DNA from: Odontocerum albicorne
Taxonomy: Eukaryota; Arthropoda; Insecta; Trichoptera; Odontoceridae
Reading direction: 5' to 3'
Length of the DNA: 64,000 nucleotides
NCBI GenBank assembly: GCA_949825065.1
Contig: OX463844.1
Span: 3,308,215-3,372,214 of the forward strand
Below the pieces are notes generated by a model. It worked only from the letters and a program-made list of their open reading frames with translations, was not told where the DNA came from and searched no databases. Positions within the stretch are counted from its first letter, which is position 1. The number at the start of each line of letters is the position of its first letter. Both the position numbers and the translations under genes were made by a program. This document shows, in pieces, positions 1 through 10,189 of this stretch.

Positions 1-340
1 TGCGTAAACGTTTTATTTTGTTTCTTAGGAACACACCAGCTGAATACGTGGTATCGGCCTCCAACATAATACAAAATAATATATATATTTTTTAATTACA
101 ACATTTTGCGAATCATTTGATATTTTATTATACAGTTTGGAAAGGTGGTTATCTCTTACGACCAACTTTTAAAAATTGAGTCACTATATTGTTTTGAGTG
201 ACAGTTGAATTATTTACATTTTTTATCTATGCCCTGCATCAGACTATCTTCGACCTTATAGGTTACATTGATTTTCTGTCCCCTAGAATTGGCTTTGCTC
301 TAATTAAAAACATATATCGTTAGACTTTTAGATTACTCGC
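1..340. other. AT-rich sequence, no feature seen
   Basis: No long ORF, tandem repeat or recognisable element end was found before the array that starts at 341. Confidence 0.5.
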
Positions 341-571
341 AATTAAGACTTTAAACCTCATAATCCGTTACAGCTAAATTGTTTATACGGTTCACACACA
401 ATTAAGACTTTAAACCTCATAATCCGTTACAGCTAAATTGTTTATACGGTTCACACACAATTAAGACTTTAAACCTCATAATCCGTTAACAGCTAAATTG
501 TTTATACGGTTCACACACAATTAAGACTTTAAACCTCATAATCCGTTAACAGCTAAATTGTTTATACGGTT
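341..571. repeat. 59/60-bp tandem repeat, about 3.9 copies
   Basis: Units begin at 341, 400, 459 and 519 with AATTAAGACTTTAAACC. The first two periods are 59 bp; later units gain one A in the CCGTTAACAG segment and are 60 bp. Copies are otherwise almost identical, so the array is young or homogenised. It directly abuts a LINE tail on its right. Confidence 0.95.
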
Positions 572-917
572 GCCTGAGAATTTCTTCGAAATTGCCAGAG
601 AACTGGGAGCAGGTGGCTCAGGACCGTGAAGGATGAAGAGTGAGTGCTGATGGCATCTAAATGGCTAACGGAAACAGTCAGCGTGTTGCGAACATGCGTC
701 AGCATAGCCAGGCGACTCAGCAGGGTCCACATATCTGTGACATCTGCCGGAGGGAGTGCTTATCTAAGATCGGGCTGTTTTCTCACTGAAGATCACATGA
801 TTGGCGTGGAAGAACTGCTCAAGATTGACGTTGAAGTTGAGAAGATCCGACGACGCCCAGCAACGACGACGGCAACTTTTGAATATATCGAGATTTCGGG
901 TTCAGAACTACTGTAGT
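572..917 (+). pseudogene. RTE-like LINE C-terminal tail, broken
   Basis: Around 600 the translation gives NWEQVAQDRE, the usual end of the RTE-type reverse-transcriptase tail. After a frame break comes HICDICRRECLSKIGLFSH, the C-x2-C plus IGL-x-SH zinc-knuckle-like motif that follows it in such LINEs. A stop interrupts the motif soon after. Only the extreme C terminus is present, consistent with a dead 5'-truncated copy. Confidence 0.75.
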
Positions 918-987
918 AGGCACCAAAGTGAAGATGCAACAACATTCATCACGTCTAACGCATAGTAGGATTTACAATAAGCTAAAC

Positions 988-1779
988 CATAGGTTCCCAA
1001 ACTGGGCAATATCGCCTACTACTGGGCGATGAAGGAATCTTGGTGGGCAATACTGGCTTCGGGAGAATTTGGTGGGCGATGTGAGGAGTCAAATGGGCAA
1101 TAACAGATTGTTGAAAAAATAATGTCGTGTAAATATGTTTTGAGCATTTTATATTATATGTAAATCATTTTATATTACATATAAAGCAAATATCGACAAA
1201 CGAAGAATTAAAATAAAATTTAAAAAACGAGTATCAAGAGTTTTGGTTACAAAATCAAATACCCAAACTTTATCCAGGACACGATGTATGGGATGTAGCA
1301 CGAAGTCATCCTATTTAGTTGAACGGGGATTTAGTGCAGTCATAAGTGTTTTAACTAAAAAGCGGAATCGACTACAAATAGATGTCCTGGGAGATTTAAG
1401 GATGCTATTGACAAAAATAGAGCCTAATATTGACAAAAATAGAGCCTAATAACTCACCCTTCTCATTAAATGTTAATATTCATTTTACTTTTTTGTTTGA
1501 AATTAGTTAGAGTTAGAATAATTATATTTTTTTTGTTTTATTTTATTAAATAACTTTATATGTTAAATTCAATTCAAAATTATTTTATTTCCAAACTTTC
1601 TATGTGAAATTATAAAAATGCACATGTTACACGAATATATTTGTGAATATAAAAAAAAAATACGCTTACTACAATATTTACTTTTATCTTAAATAGAGAT
1701 ACAGTTTTCCAAAGGCGGGCGATGAAAAATATTGACGTTGAAAAATGGGCGTCGGGTCAAATAAGCTTGGGAATCTATG
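988..1779 (+). mobile_element. Internally deleted hAT transposon with 8-bp TSD
   Basis: The left end reads CATAGGTTCCCAAACT and the right end, reverse-complemented, CATAGATTCCCAAGCT, a terminal inverted repeat with two mismatches in 16. It is flanked by identical 8-bp direct repeats AGCTAAAC at 980-987 and 1780-1787. An 8-bp duplication and a GGTTCCCAAA-type end are hAT hallmarks. At 792 bp it is far shorter than an autonomous element and keeps only a relic of the transposase C terminus (1243-1449). The GTGGGCAAT/GTGGGCGAT words near both ends are subterminal repeats. Confidence 0.9.
1243..1449 (+). pseudogene. hAT transposase C-terminal relic (ZBED5-like)
   Basis: The 68-codon ORF contains SYLVERGFSAVISVLTKK followed by RNRLQIDVLGDLRMLLTKIEP. 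This is the C-terminal dimerisation region seen in ZBED5/SCAND3-type hAT transposases. No BED zinc finger or DDE catalytic core remains. A 17-bp direct duplication at about 1411-1447 repeats the IDKNRA/IEPN segment. It lies inside the 988-1779 element and reads in its sense direction. Confidence 0.75.
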
Positions 1780-1850
1780 AGCTAAACTCTTACAAGACGG
1801 GGAACTTGATACATATTTCTATTCAGAAGTCCATCGTTTTATCAACTAGA

Positions 1851-2619
1851 CATGGGGTCGCATGCGGCTCTTTTCATAGGCATTTGCGACTCTTAAATTC
1901 CAGCTCTACCAAGGCAAGGAACTGTAGAGCAGCAAATTCACAAATCTGACCAGCCGCTTGGAAGAGCTCGAAAAAGAGAAATACAATTTGATCAGCATAA
2001 GTGTCGGACAGCTGTGAAACAAATGCCTAAAATAGAAACAATTATATTTGATACGTGGAATAGTTTGTCTGGAACATACGACACAATAAAAAAACTAGCA
2101 TTTGCCATTCTCACAATATTTGGCTCTACCTATTTATGTGAACAAACATTCTCTTCCATGAATAAAAAAAAATAAGTTAAGAAGTACATTAACCGACGAT
2201 AAATTACAATCATGCCTAAAATTAAAAAACGAGTAGTTACTTGCCAGACATAGCAGTAGACTTTAACATACAAAGCTCAAACTAACTAGTAGACTTTACG
2301 CTAACTAGTAGACTTTAACATACAAAGCTCAAAAAGTGTTTTATTAGTGTTTAATTATTTAGGTTATCTTGTTTAATAAGTAGTGCACTGAACTACTGAA
2401 GCTTATAACTCCTATATATAATATTCTATTCTTCTAAATAGCCTACAACTGTATTGTGAATTTGAGTTTTAAATAAAAATCTTGATTTTATCTCGTTTTT
2501 TTTTCATCATTTATATTATTATAGCTACAGTGAAACTTTATGTTGCGGCTCTATGAAAATGTTGAGATTCTGTTTACTTAATATTTGGCTCTTCTTACTA
2601 GAAAGTCTGCCGACCCTTG
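1851..2619 (+). mobile_element. Second hAT remnant, approximate ends
   Basis: The right end reads AGTCTGCCGACCCTTG; its complement (CAAGGGTCGGCAGACT) resembles CATGGGGTCGCATGCGG at 1851. TGCGGCTCT words occur near both ends, as in hAT subterminal regions. Possible degraded 8-bp duplications are CAACTAGA (1843) and GAACTAAA (2619). The interior holds a hAT dimerisation domain. The ends are less certain than those of the neighbouring element. Confidence 0.5.
2040..2290 (+). pseudogene. hAT transposase dimerisation domain, frameshifted
   Basis: Translation gives KKLAFAILTIFGSTYLCEQT then FSSMNKKK, followed after a frameshift by a K-x-R-S-T-L-T-D-D-K-L-type segment and SSYLPDI in another frame. 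This is the hATC dimerisation motif (FGSTYLCEQTFS) typical of EPM2AIP1/SCAND3-like transposases. A run of A at 2163-2172 is the likely frameshift. It is not functional. Confidence 0.8.
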
Positions 2620-2629
2620 AACTAAACCA

Positions 2630-3947
2630 TCGAGATCATTCGTTATCAAAACAAAAAAGTCCTCTATTTTGGCCCTTGATAACATATTAACATTTAGAGC
2701 CATGCAGCAAATAGGAATAATATAGTCATCATATGACACCATTTATACCCAAAAGTTTAAGGCACGAATTAGTTAGTGTGCGTATGGACAGATATCGCTT
2801 CGACCATATATGTTCAGACAATGTAGTTTAACATTTGGTAATGCCTAGAGAATGTTCTTTAAGCCATCTATAGAATTTTCCCCTTAAAAACGTTGTTTAA
2901 TTTTTTAGGAGCTAGTCCTTAAGGGAAGAGATGATGATGATTTGTTGATAAATAAAACTCGTTAGATCGCAATGCGGAAAAAGAGTTTTTATTAGTAAAC
3001 GTAGGCATTTATACTATTTCCGCGTGTGTGCGGCAATGCGAGCAAGATATCCTTCGTCTCGTTTCTGCATTAGCAAAACGATTAATGTCGTATGTAGGTG
3101 ACAATTTATTTACGGAACTGGCGAGACAAGCGTGGTGCGTTCTCGCTCTAGTATGGAATGCGGTCCGCTCCGGGCTATGGGTTGAATGGCCGGCGTGTGA
3201 ACTTTGGACTTGTTTATTTAGATTTGTCGAGGAATGCAAAGGTCACTTCATCGGTTATTGACCGTGTGTATGGACGCCCACAGTGTTCCGAGTGGGTGAC
3301 TGAGTGTGCGACGACCGCCACAATTTCAATCAAGTTTTCCCTTCATGTGAAATAAAAACTTGATAATTTGCGAAATTATTTTTTAACATTTTAAAATATA
3401 ACGAAACAATGCGTCTTTTATTGGCTCTAGTTGAGATACTAAAGAGGGTAAAGATATTTTGACTATAACATTACCTGACCAAGGGCGTGTTACGAGTAGC
3501 TCTACCCATACACGCTCTAACTTGCTTAGGCCGGAACTTTGAGAGCCTTAGTGGTATAAAGTAACCTTTTTACATTTTTGTGAGAGTGTTGACGTCTGCC
3601 TTTGCAAAGTCATCTTTTGATTATTCTTTTATGATTGTTTCTATTCATTTATTTTTTAATGTAATTGTTTTAGATGGGTTTTAATATTATTTTGTTTTGT
3701 AACGATACACAGTGCTTGTTTTTAAATATTATTTTTAATTTGTTCAATTTATTTTATTTTAACATTGTATCGTTGATACATAAATCAATACACCAAAGGT
3801 TAAGGCAATTCTTTGGAACTACATAATCGAATATTTAATAATAAATACTTTGTTATAAATAAATTACACCTTTCCGTCGGAACAGAACCTTGTAGGAGGT
3901 AATTAATACAATTATTCGATCCAATAGAGCGGATGTAATAATAAAGA
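2630..3947. other. Unassigned stretch with a GC-richer patch
   Basis: From about 3010 to 3350 the sequence is richer in GC than its surroundings and has overlapping ORFs of 65-77 codons on both strands, none of which I recognise. It could be a decayed exon or an unknown repeat. TACGAGTA at 3491-3498 is one of the candidate excision footprints. The rest is AT-rich. Confidence 0.4.
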
Positions 3948-4049
3948 GATGTTGCCGTAGCTGATCCTGTGGCGTGGAATTGTATATTTAGAGATGTGGG
4001 TGGCGTATTCAGCTTTAGAAAGCACTTGAGCACGTTCCTTTTTGGGTGG
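3948..4049 (+). pseudogene. Jockey/CR1-type LINE C-terminal tail
   Basis: One frame reads DVAVADPVAWNCIFRDVGG then VFSFRKHLSTFLF. The pattern AWN-x8-10-SFRKHL-x2-FLF is the standard C terminus of many CR1/Jockey-type LINE reverse-transcriptase ORFs. Only this end is left. Confidence 0.65.
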
Positions 4050-4185
4050 TCTTATCAAAATGTACAATGTTTTATAAACACTCCACAGAACTTAAAGCCG
4101 AATATGTTACTAAAACATATCAGTAGATCTGCATAGGTTTCTCTGTAGGTCGTCTTTCCTTGGTAAGTTTCTACGGTTTTCTTAA

Positions 4186-4800
4186 CCCTTCCTTCCCTGT
4201 GATGTGTAACTAGTATACATTGCTTCTAAAAACTTCAATATCTCGATAAATATAATAAACACGGGGTTCAGACTTTGGGTATTCCTCCGTAATACATTTA
4301 CGCATTGAATGAAAAAAATAATATTAATAATAATTAACACTTATCGGCCACATCAGAGATACTCGTATTTTGTGAAAATCGGGAATAAATTGACCAATAC
4401 AAACAAACATGTGCCAGTGTGTGACGTATGATAGGTATATTCATTCTCAAAAACCGCTATGGGCGATGAAGCGACGCTATCCACGTCTCACTCTCACTCT
4501 ATTTCGGTACATGGGAACGCAAGAAATAGAATCTCAGTTCGCTCTTTTCTCTCGCTTCAGTCGCTTTCGGGCATTCATTTGAGGTGGTTTCTTCGCCCGT
4601 TTTGTGAACGTCGGCCGAGGTTTTTTTCATGTTTTCAGCAATTAAATTTTAATTTTTATCAATTTTGACATCAAATTTCATTAATTTAAGCGATTGGCTA
4701 TGAATATTCTTATTTTTCCGATTTTAAATCGTTCATTTTTATGTGTATTGAATACTCAGCACCGGAACGCGCGGATTTTTTTAGCACAGGAAAGGAAAGG
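4186..4800 (+). mobile_element. piggyBac-type MITE, copy 1, TTAA flanked
   Basis: The ends are CCCTTCCTTCCCTGTG and the inverse of CCTTTCCTTTCCTGTG (14 of 16 match). TTAA lies exactly outside both ends (4182-4185 and 4801-4804). TTAA duplication with a CCC/GGG terminus is the piggyBac signature. At 615 bp with no transposase it is non-autonomous. A second copy in opposite orientation lies at 47513-47993. The 69-codon ORF at 4459 sits inside this repeat and is not treated as a gene. Confidence 0.9.
4360..4367. other. Candidate Minos-type excision footprint
   Basis: TACTCGTA occurs here inside the piggyBac-type MITE. The sister copy near 47.8 kb has an uninterrupted GAGATATTTTGTG, so this copy carries exactly 6 extra bases at a TA. 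Confidence 0.75.
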
Positions 4801-4870
4801 TTAACGAACATGTTTTTCTGAAAATATGCAGATGGGGAAAAGTACCTTGTCTAATGGGCGCAGCCACTAC

Positions 4871-5030
4871 GTTCCTATTCTTACACTCAATTAATATACT
4901 CGTGTATTTAATTTGTTATATTTTTAATCTGTTAATAATAATGGGTTCGAATCACGAGTTGCAGCACCATTGAAAAGATTTTGCTCTCTAAACGACGTTG
5001 TATAAATTGACCTTTTTATTATAATATTAT
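4871..5030 (+). repeat. Dispersed repeat C (LINE/SINE 3' tail), copy 1
   Basis: This copy shares TTCTTACACT, GGGTTCGAATC, TGCTCTCTAAACG and TATAAATT followed by an ATT-rich end with copies at 7637, 40970, 49650, 52600 and 58435. An ending of GCG-x3-TATAAAT-(ATT)n is common in L2/CR1-type LINEs and SINEs using them. GGTTCGANTC resembles a polymerase III B box, so a SINE is possible. Confidence 0.65.
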
Positions 5031-5639
5031 AGTGGGATAACAAAGAAATTTATTTCTTAATATTCGTAAATAAATAACTTTAAAAAAAAACGCAATAAAA
5101 AAATGTAACAAATAGAACAATAAAACTTTATCAGTCTAACATCAAAATTTGACCGGAATCTTTTAAAACACAGACCTTGCATATTATACGTTTATATATT
5201 CCCATATCCTGGCTTGATCCTTGACTGAACACGTACAGGATTTAAGTAAGCGGGTAATTTGGGATATTTCCCTTTATTATTATTGCCACATAAGGATGAA
5301 CTTATTAAAGCATGGCCCCGGGGTTGCCACTAAACGGGCCCCATGTTTTCGCTCACATGTGATTTTATAGTTTTAAACTCGATTGACGTTTTCCTGAACT
5401 TAGTTGGAAGCGTCTGTCCCTGAGGATCGCGCTCAGTCCTTCGGGCGATATTTTTAATCGAAGGGATGGGAAATGTAACTCTTCGAGGAAAATCGTCGAG
5501 GGGATAGATACGCTATGCTAATATGGGGGTGAGTTCGGATCTTAGTGCATTTTTGTTCCATTTCTTATTATTTTGAATTAAATTTTGATCGAAATACATT
5601 TCGTTGATTTTTGTTATATATATTAATTATAATTAAAGG
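5031..5639. other. Unassigned AT-rich stretch
   Basis: The GC-rich words around 5310-5340 and 5400-5470 are not part of any repeat I can match in the window. No ORF of note was found. Confidence 0.4.
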
Positions 5640-5842
5640 ATATATTAACATTAGTAATTATGCAAATGTGAGTAGAAGACGTGGTAGAGAAAAACCAAAG
5701 AAAGTATTTCAAGTGAAAAATATTTTGAAAGAAGGAAAAATAAGAAGTGAGATACATTGTAAGGGCTGCATGAGAAGTTGCAAGGAAATAGAAGAGGCGA
5801 AGCATGTGTGTTGAGATAGGAAAGTCTAGCACTCTATCCTCT
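5640..5842 (+). pseudogene. LINE-T tail (RTE-like), copy before array
   Basis: Translation gives RGREKPKKVFQVKNILKEGK, then CKGCMRSCKEIEEAKHVC and, in the next frame, DRKV-like residues. It matches the family pattern G-R-P-R-K-T-W-x-D-Q-V-N-D-I-L-K-x-G shared with copies at 9060, 21120, 36440 and 61256. It reads directly into the 105-bp array, whose first unit starts within the family's 3' end (CTCTCTGCCTA). Confidence 0.7.
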
Positions 5843-6157
5843 CTGCCTAACCTAGCAGGAACACGGCGTGATGGTATGTATGCATGTGAATTTATATTGC
5901 GCCATTTCCAGAGCACATTCCTCAACGACTGCAAATCGGGAGTGAGACTGCCTAACCTAGCAGGAACACGGCGTGATGGTATGTATGCATGTGAATTTAT
6001 ATTGCGCCATTTCCAGAGCACATTCCTCAACGACTGCAAATTGGGAGTGAGACTGCCTAACCTAGCAGGAACACGGCGTGATGGTATGTATGCATGTGAA
6101 TTTATATTGCGCCATTTCCAGAGCACATTCCTCAACGACTGCAAATCGGGAGTAGAA
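5843..6157. repeat. 105-bp tandem repeat, 3 copies
   Basis: Units start at 5843, 5948 and 6053 with CTGCCTAACCTAGCAGGAAC and are nearly identical; the third-position change AATCGGG/AATTGGG is the main difference. Because 105 is a multiple of 3, long ORFs run through on both strands (127 and 173 codons) but are repeat artefacts. The unit begins with the 3' end of the LINE-T tail. Confidence 0.95.
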
Positions 6158-6340
6158 CACAGTGTTAATGAAATATTAAAAATATAACAAGGAAAAATAA
6201 ATAGAGTGTTGCGGTATAAAAATGGCGTCTACGGCCATTAGATTATGTACTTCTTGGCATCTGCGTTTGTTAAGTTAAATCATTAAAAGAATAAGCAAAA
6301 ATTTGCTGACAATCGCGTAATATGGCCCATATAAAAGAAA

Positions 6341-6507
6341 CAATCAGGTCAGTAGACTACAAAAGGATCATCTAAGTTGACAATCAGGTCAGTAGACTAC
6401 AAAAGGATCATCTAAGTTGACAATCAGGTCAGTAGACTACAAAAGGATCATCTAAGTTGACAATCAGGTCAGTAGACTACAAAAGGATCATCTAAGTTGA
6501 CAATCAG
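6341..6507. repeat. 40-bp tandem repeat, 4 copies
   Basis: CAATCAGGTCAGTAGACTAC recurs at 6341, 6381, 6421 and 6461 without a visible mismatch, with a 7-bp partial fifth copy at 6501. Perfect identity implies very recent expansion. Confidence 0.95.
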
Positions 6508-7173
6508 TCAAACTTTTAGAAAAGTTAAATGCACATAAAGCTCTAGATTTAAAACTATTGGTTTTGTAAACTAAACCTCAATCTACAAAGAAGTAGAAAA
6601 ATAAGTTAATAAATTACTTTTATTTTAATTGTCTTATTCCTGTCGAGTCATGCCCAATTCAGGCATCGATGACCTTCTTGTTGAAAAGATCCTGCAATTT
6701 GTTTCAGCCTTAAGTTACAAGAGGCTTACTGTTGAGTAGACCGGACCGATTTTTTTTGCATGATGCGATTCTAATAGCAACATAATGTTGCTAAATGTAG
6801 TCAAAATTACGTGTGTAAAATTTTATTTCAAATTGAGAATCATCTTTTGTCTCCGGATTGGCCTCAAAGTTTCGAAAAAAAATCGTTTTATATCCTATTT
6901 TCCGACTGGTATTAATGTTACTGCAAGTTGAGATATTATCTTTATTTTAATACTTTTGTGGACGAAACAGTCTTTTACCATAAATAATACCAAAATAACA
7001 ATCATACGCCTTTGTTTTGACAGCGAATCAGTTGAAGTGAGGAGTGCGGGGGCACCAAACTGCACTCGCGCGCAAGGACTCGTGCGTCAGTATTGCTCCG
7101 GATACTTAAGAGAAAGCTCGCGTTTGCGCGCGTTGTCGCTATGAATCGAATTTAGAAATCATGAAAATGTCCT
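6508..7173. other. Unassigned; GC-rich segment at 7030-7140
   Basis: Mostly AT-rich. The segment 7030-7140 contains several CGCG words and immediately precedes the ORF at 7174, so it may be that ORF's upstream region. No TATA box or splice site could be assigned with confidence. Confidence 0.35.
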
Positions 7174-7640
7174 GTGCTTGATGAAATTCATGATATTAAA
7201 AGCAACGTGTTGCCAACTTACGAAGAAGTTATGAAGTTTTACGACTGGACAAGACATGGCTTAACAAAGACGAAAAAACACCCGTCATTTCAGAAAATAG
7301 CTGATATTATAACAAACAAAATAGAAGACATACGGAGAAGAGTTTCAATTCCTACAGTCACACATATACGAGTTACACAGATGTTGAAATTCTATAATTT
7401 AAAGTACAAAAATATCCTTAAATCTCACCCTATGATACCGAAGAAACATCTAGAGGAACTTGACATTTCATCGTGTAAATGTAAAGAAATTAATGAATAC
7501 TCCTGTCCCAGAGATCATAAAGTGCCCGTGCAAGAGCAGAGCTTCCTAACTGATCAGCGAACATCAAGAAAGATTATGATTGGAAACACAGATGTAACCG
7601 TAACAATATATATGAATAACCAAGTTCTTAATCCAAGCCG
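7174..7640 (+). pseudogene. Arthropod-wide uncharacterised protein fragment
   Basis: The ORF starts MLDEIHDIKSNVLPTYEEVM and contains SIPTVTHIRVTQMLKFY, then SSCKCKEINEYSCPRDHKVP and FLTDQRTSRKIMIG. The order (LPT-x-x-E-V-x-x-Y, then IPTV-x3-RV, a CKC/C cluster, then L-x-DQRT-x-RK) resembles a family repeated in insect and crustacean genomes and often labelled Cc8L18.2-like after a bracovirus locus. Its function is unknown. The ORF would run on to 7704, but from about 7637 the DNA is dispersed repeat C, so the natural C terminus is lost. The match is from memory of the family pattern. Confidence 0.5.
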
Positions 7641-7795
7641 CAACTATTACCTTTCTATCCTTACACTAAACTTGTATTTATATATTTATTTTGTAATATT
7701 TTGAATCTGTCCAAAATAGTCGAATTGAATCCCGAGTTAAGGCACCCTTGAGGAGAGTTTGTATCTAAACGGCACTTTATAAATTTTATTTTTAC
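7637..7795 (+). repeat. Dispersed repeat C, copy 2
   Basis: It matches the copy at 40970 from CTTACACT through GAGAGTTTG and CTAAACGGC to TATAAATT. It interrupts the ORF that begins at 7174. Confidence 0.65.
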
Positions 7796-8147
7796 TATCG
7801 AAAAAAAAATAACGATAATAATTTGGAATTGGCTGACGTTATAACCAAGAAAAGGGGAGCTAGCAAAGAAGTGATTGGTAAATTCGCAGTATGAAGGAAG
7901 TTATCCTGAATTTCCCCGAATATACATTCCTTTATATGGCAGATAAGGAATATAGAGTACTGGCACGTATATTTTTATGTGCGCCATATTGAAAGATTGA
8001 CTACGTTATACGAATACTATCAAAATGATAATGCTCCAAATTTTCATACTCATTCTCCATACAAATTTGGAGTTGTGTAGAACTCTTGAGAAATTTTTAC
8101 AAGATCTTTTTTTTTGTTTTCAACTCTTTTTACATGTATTACGACTT

Positions 8148-8350
8148 TCGTGATCTAGTTGTTGATATACATGTCTTCCAGTCCGGGGGTTGTGGGTTCG
8201 ATGCCATTTGAAACTCAGATTTTTTAAAAAGGATTTCTACCTGGATTTCACTTACGGCTACTTTGACATATTTCTGCTTTGTTGAAAGAGATTGCTACAT
8301 GACAATAGACTCGCCAGTTTGTACAGTTTACAATAAAAGTGTAATACAAT
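8148..8350 (+). repeat. SINE-A, near full length (tRNA-derived)
   Basis: The head has TGATCTAGTTG (A-box-like) and GGGTTCGATGCC (B-box-like). The body contains TTTCACTTA. The tail reads GAGATTGCTACATGACAATA, then CAATAAAAGTGTAATAC. The tail matches the 3' end of LINE-D at 22226. Confidence 0.8.
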
Positions 8351-9059
8351 ATAATCATGGTTTATCCTTGTCATGGTTTATTCATTGTATTGTAACACTT
8401 TATAACCACCGCTGAGTTCAGCTTAAGTTGAATCGCGACTGTGACCGGTGCAACTTTACTATACGCAGCCAGTACAAGAAAATCTGTAAACTTAAGGACG
8501 TTAGGGATATAAACATATTATAAAATATATCGTATACTTGAAAATGACATCCAACGCGACAGTCAATGTGTGTTAGTGAGTGAGTTGAAGAAAGCTTTTT
8601 TTCCAGCTTGTGGAGTGAGAAATCAATTATTGATTTTAATGCCATTTCCACGCGAGTTTGTGGAAATGATGAATATCCTTTGAAATGTTTAATGCCTCCT
8701 TCCTGTCTCCGCCCTTCTTCTCCGCCTATCTCCACCCGACTTAGACTCCAAAAACATTTATTCCCCACAACGCTGAATCAGACTTAATTGTACAATTATA
8801 CTTAGAATAACTCGGGCTGAGTGTTCATTCTGTGTTTCCGTACAAGAATCAATATTATTTTACGGTTTTGAGAGATGATATGAGAAAATTGTATCGCTCC
8901 GGGCTGTATTCAAGTTTCCGTTAATGGGGAAGATCCGATGCCAGAGCCGCGCTAGTGACTAAATGAAATCACCAATTTTACAAGTTGAACGTATTTTGAA
9001 CATATGGATTTGTTGTAAAAAAAAACACTGATTATTTTAGTACTAATAAAATAAATGTA
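8351..9059 (-). other. Unassigned; 116-codon ORF at 8418-8768
   Basis: The minus-strand ORF 8418-8768 has no motif I recognise. Its middle is basic and Ser-rich, and its end is hydrophobic. A small palindrome with 8-bp arms (ATTTCCAC/GTGGAAAT) lies at 8644-8667. I cannot tell a chance ORF from a real exon. Confidence 0.25.
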
Positions 9060-9640
9060 TAGTGTAAATGTGAGTGGAAGGTGTGAGATTGGGAAAATCA
9101 AGGAAAGTATGGTTTGATCAAGTGAATGATATTTTGAAAGTAGGAAACGTAAAAAGTCAGAAGAATTGTAGAAGTTTTATGTGAGAACGTTGTTTGTAAA
9201 AATATAGGAGTCTGGTACATTCAAACCTCGGGTCACGAACGCCTCTAGTCACGAACAAATCGGCTTACGAACACTATTTCGGAACAAATTTTGACTCGAC
9301 CTGCGTACAATGCCTCGGCTCACAAATTAGTTGTAACGGTGCATTACGTAATTACACATTAATTGTTCTCAGGTGCGCGCGTTGTGAACATTGTTTGTCG
9401 TTGTTCTTGAAACATTTTTTTTTGCTTTTTATATATCTAATATACAGTACATATAAAATATATTTTGCATTAAATTAACCCTCATTATTGCTCCCAAGAA
9501 AATGAATTTCGGTTTACGAACATTTGGAACGGAATCAAAGAACGAATTAAGTTCGTAACCCGAGGTACCACTGTACTTTGTTTTATCTGCCTACTGCGAC
9601 AAGGAAATTGTATGATGGTGTATGTATGGCATATGTAGTT
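9060..9640 (+). pseudogene. LINE-T tail interrupted by a MITE
   Basis: From 9060 the sequence follows the family (TGGTTTGATCAAGTGAATGA, then TTTTGAAAGTAGGAAACG). It stops at GTCTGG, resumes after the MITE at 9574 with TACTTTGTTTTATCTGCC, and ends in the TGGTGTATGTATG tail. Joining the flanks across one TA recreates the uninterrupted arrangement seen near 61590. Confidence 0.75.
9218..9573. mobile_element. mariner/Tc1-type MITE with TA duplication
   Basis: The right end, complemented, reads CAGTGGTACCTCGGGTTACG; the left end reads CATTCAAACCTCGGGTCACG. Both are flanked by TA (9216-9217, 9574-9575). The interior has further CACGAAC/TACGAAC words facing each way. The element is 356 bp with no coding capacity. 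Confidence 0.88.
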
Positions 9641-9925
9641 CTAAGAATTGCTACCACGCTTCTCGTAAAGTGCGAGAAGTGCTACCGCCCCGCTAGCCAT
9701 CAATTGGTTTATGCGCCCGGAAAGACCTTTTAAATTGTGTAATGAATGCAGACGAATGGAAAACACGTTAAATATTTTGCTCAAGACCATCGAAGTAGGA
9801 TTAAATTCTTCACGGGATAAGCTAGTCATTAACATTTTAAAAAATAATTTATGCAATGTAGAAGATGAACATCAAATAAACGGTGTCGGTTTTCCTTACA
9901 AAAACTGCATTTTCAACAAACTCAT
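9641..9925 (+). other. Unassigned; small overlapping ORFs
   Basis: ORFs of 71 codons (minus, 9641-9856) and 78 codons (plus, 9711-9947) overlap here. The plus ORF has CNECRRMENTLNILLKTIEV but no recognisable domain. Its last part already belongs to the RTE fragment starting near 9926. Confidence 0.3.
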
Positions 9926-10170
9926 ATATGCCTGTCGGAATAAATGAACGACTTATGACACTCAGGCTTCATCTAAAATATTCTAAAACAATCGATTTGC
10001 CAACTAGATACGTGCTTATGCTACAGTTTTGAACGCAGACGACTCACCCAAAGATGAGTTCTACGTTCAATTGTTAACAATACTCTTAAATAAAATAAAC
10101 TTTTTCTCTGGTAATTTCAATGCGAGAGTGGAAAAAGAGCCATCAACGTGGGGAGAACTGATGGGACATT
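9926..10170 (+). pseudogene. RTE-type LINE endonuclease fragment
   Basis: Translation gives PVGINERLMTLRLHL, then after a frameshift NADDSPKDEFYVQLLTILL and SGNFNARVEKEPSTWGELMG. Inert RLMTLRL, (D)FNARVG and TWG motifs are typical of the apurinic-type endonuclease of RTE LINEs. The catalytic Asp before FNAR is changed to Asn (GNFNAR). It is a dead internal piece. Confidence 0.75.
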
Positions 10171-10189
10171 ATCTTTTTTTATTTTTCGT

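Noticed and set aside
3010..3350. GC-richer patch considered as a structured RNA or exon
   Set aside because: No box elements, splice pair or recognisable peptide could be supported.
4459..4668. 69-codon ORF (and 67-codon counterpart at 47527-47730) considered as a conserved gene
   Set aside because: Both lie inside copies of the same piggyBac-type MITE and differ by frameshifts; conservation is that of the repeat.
5623..6187. 173-codon minus and 127-codon plus ORFs
   Set aside because: Both are translations of the 105-bp tandem repeat (35 residues repeated) and overlap each other on opposite strands.
7361..7385. TACGAGTT, and ACGAGTA at 1229 and 2231, considered as footprints
   Set aside because: The first is part of a plausible coding frame (HIRVTQ); the other two lack the leading T and occupy positions where the hAT protein alignment needs no insertion.
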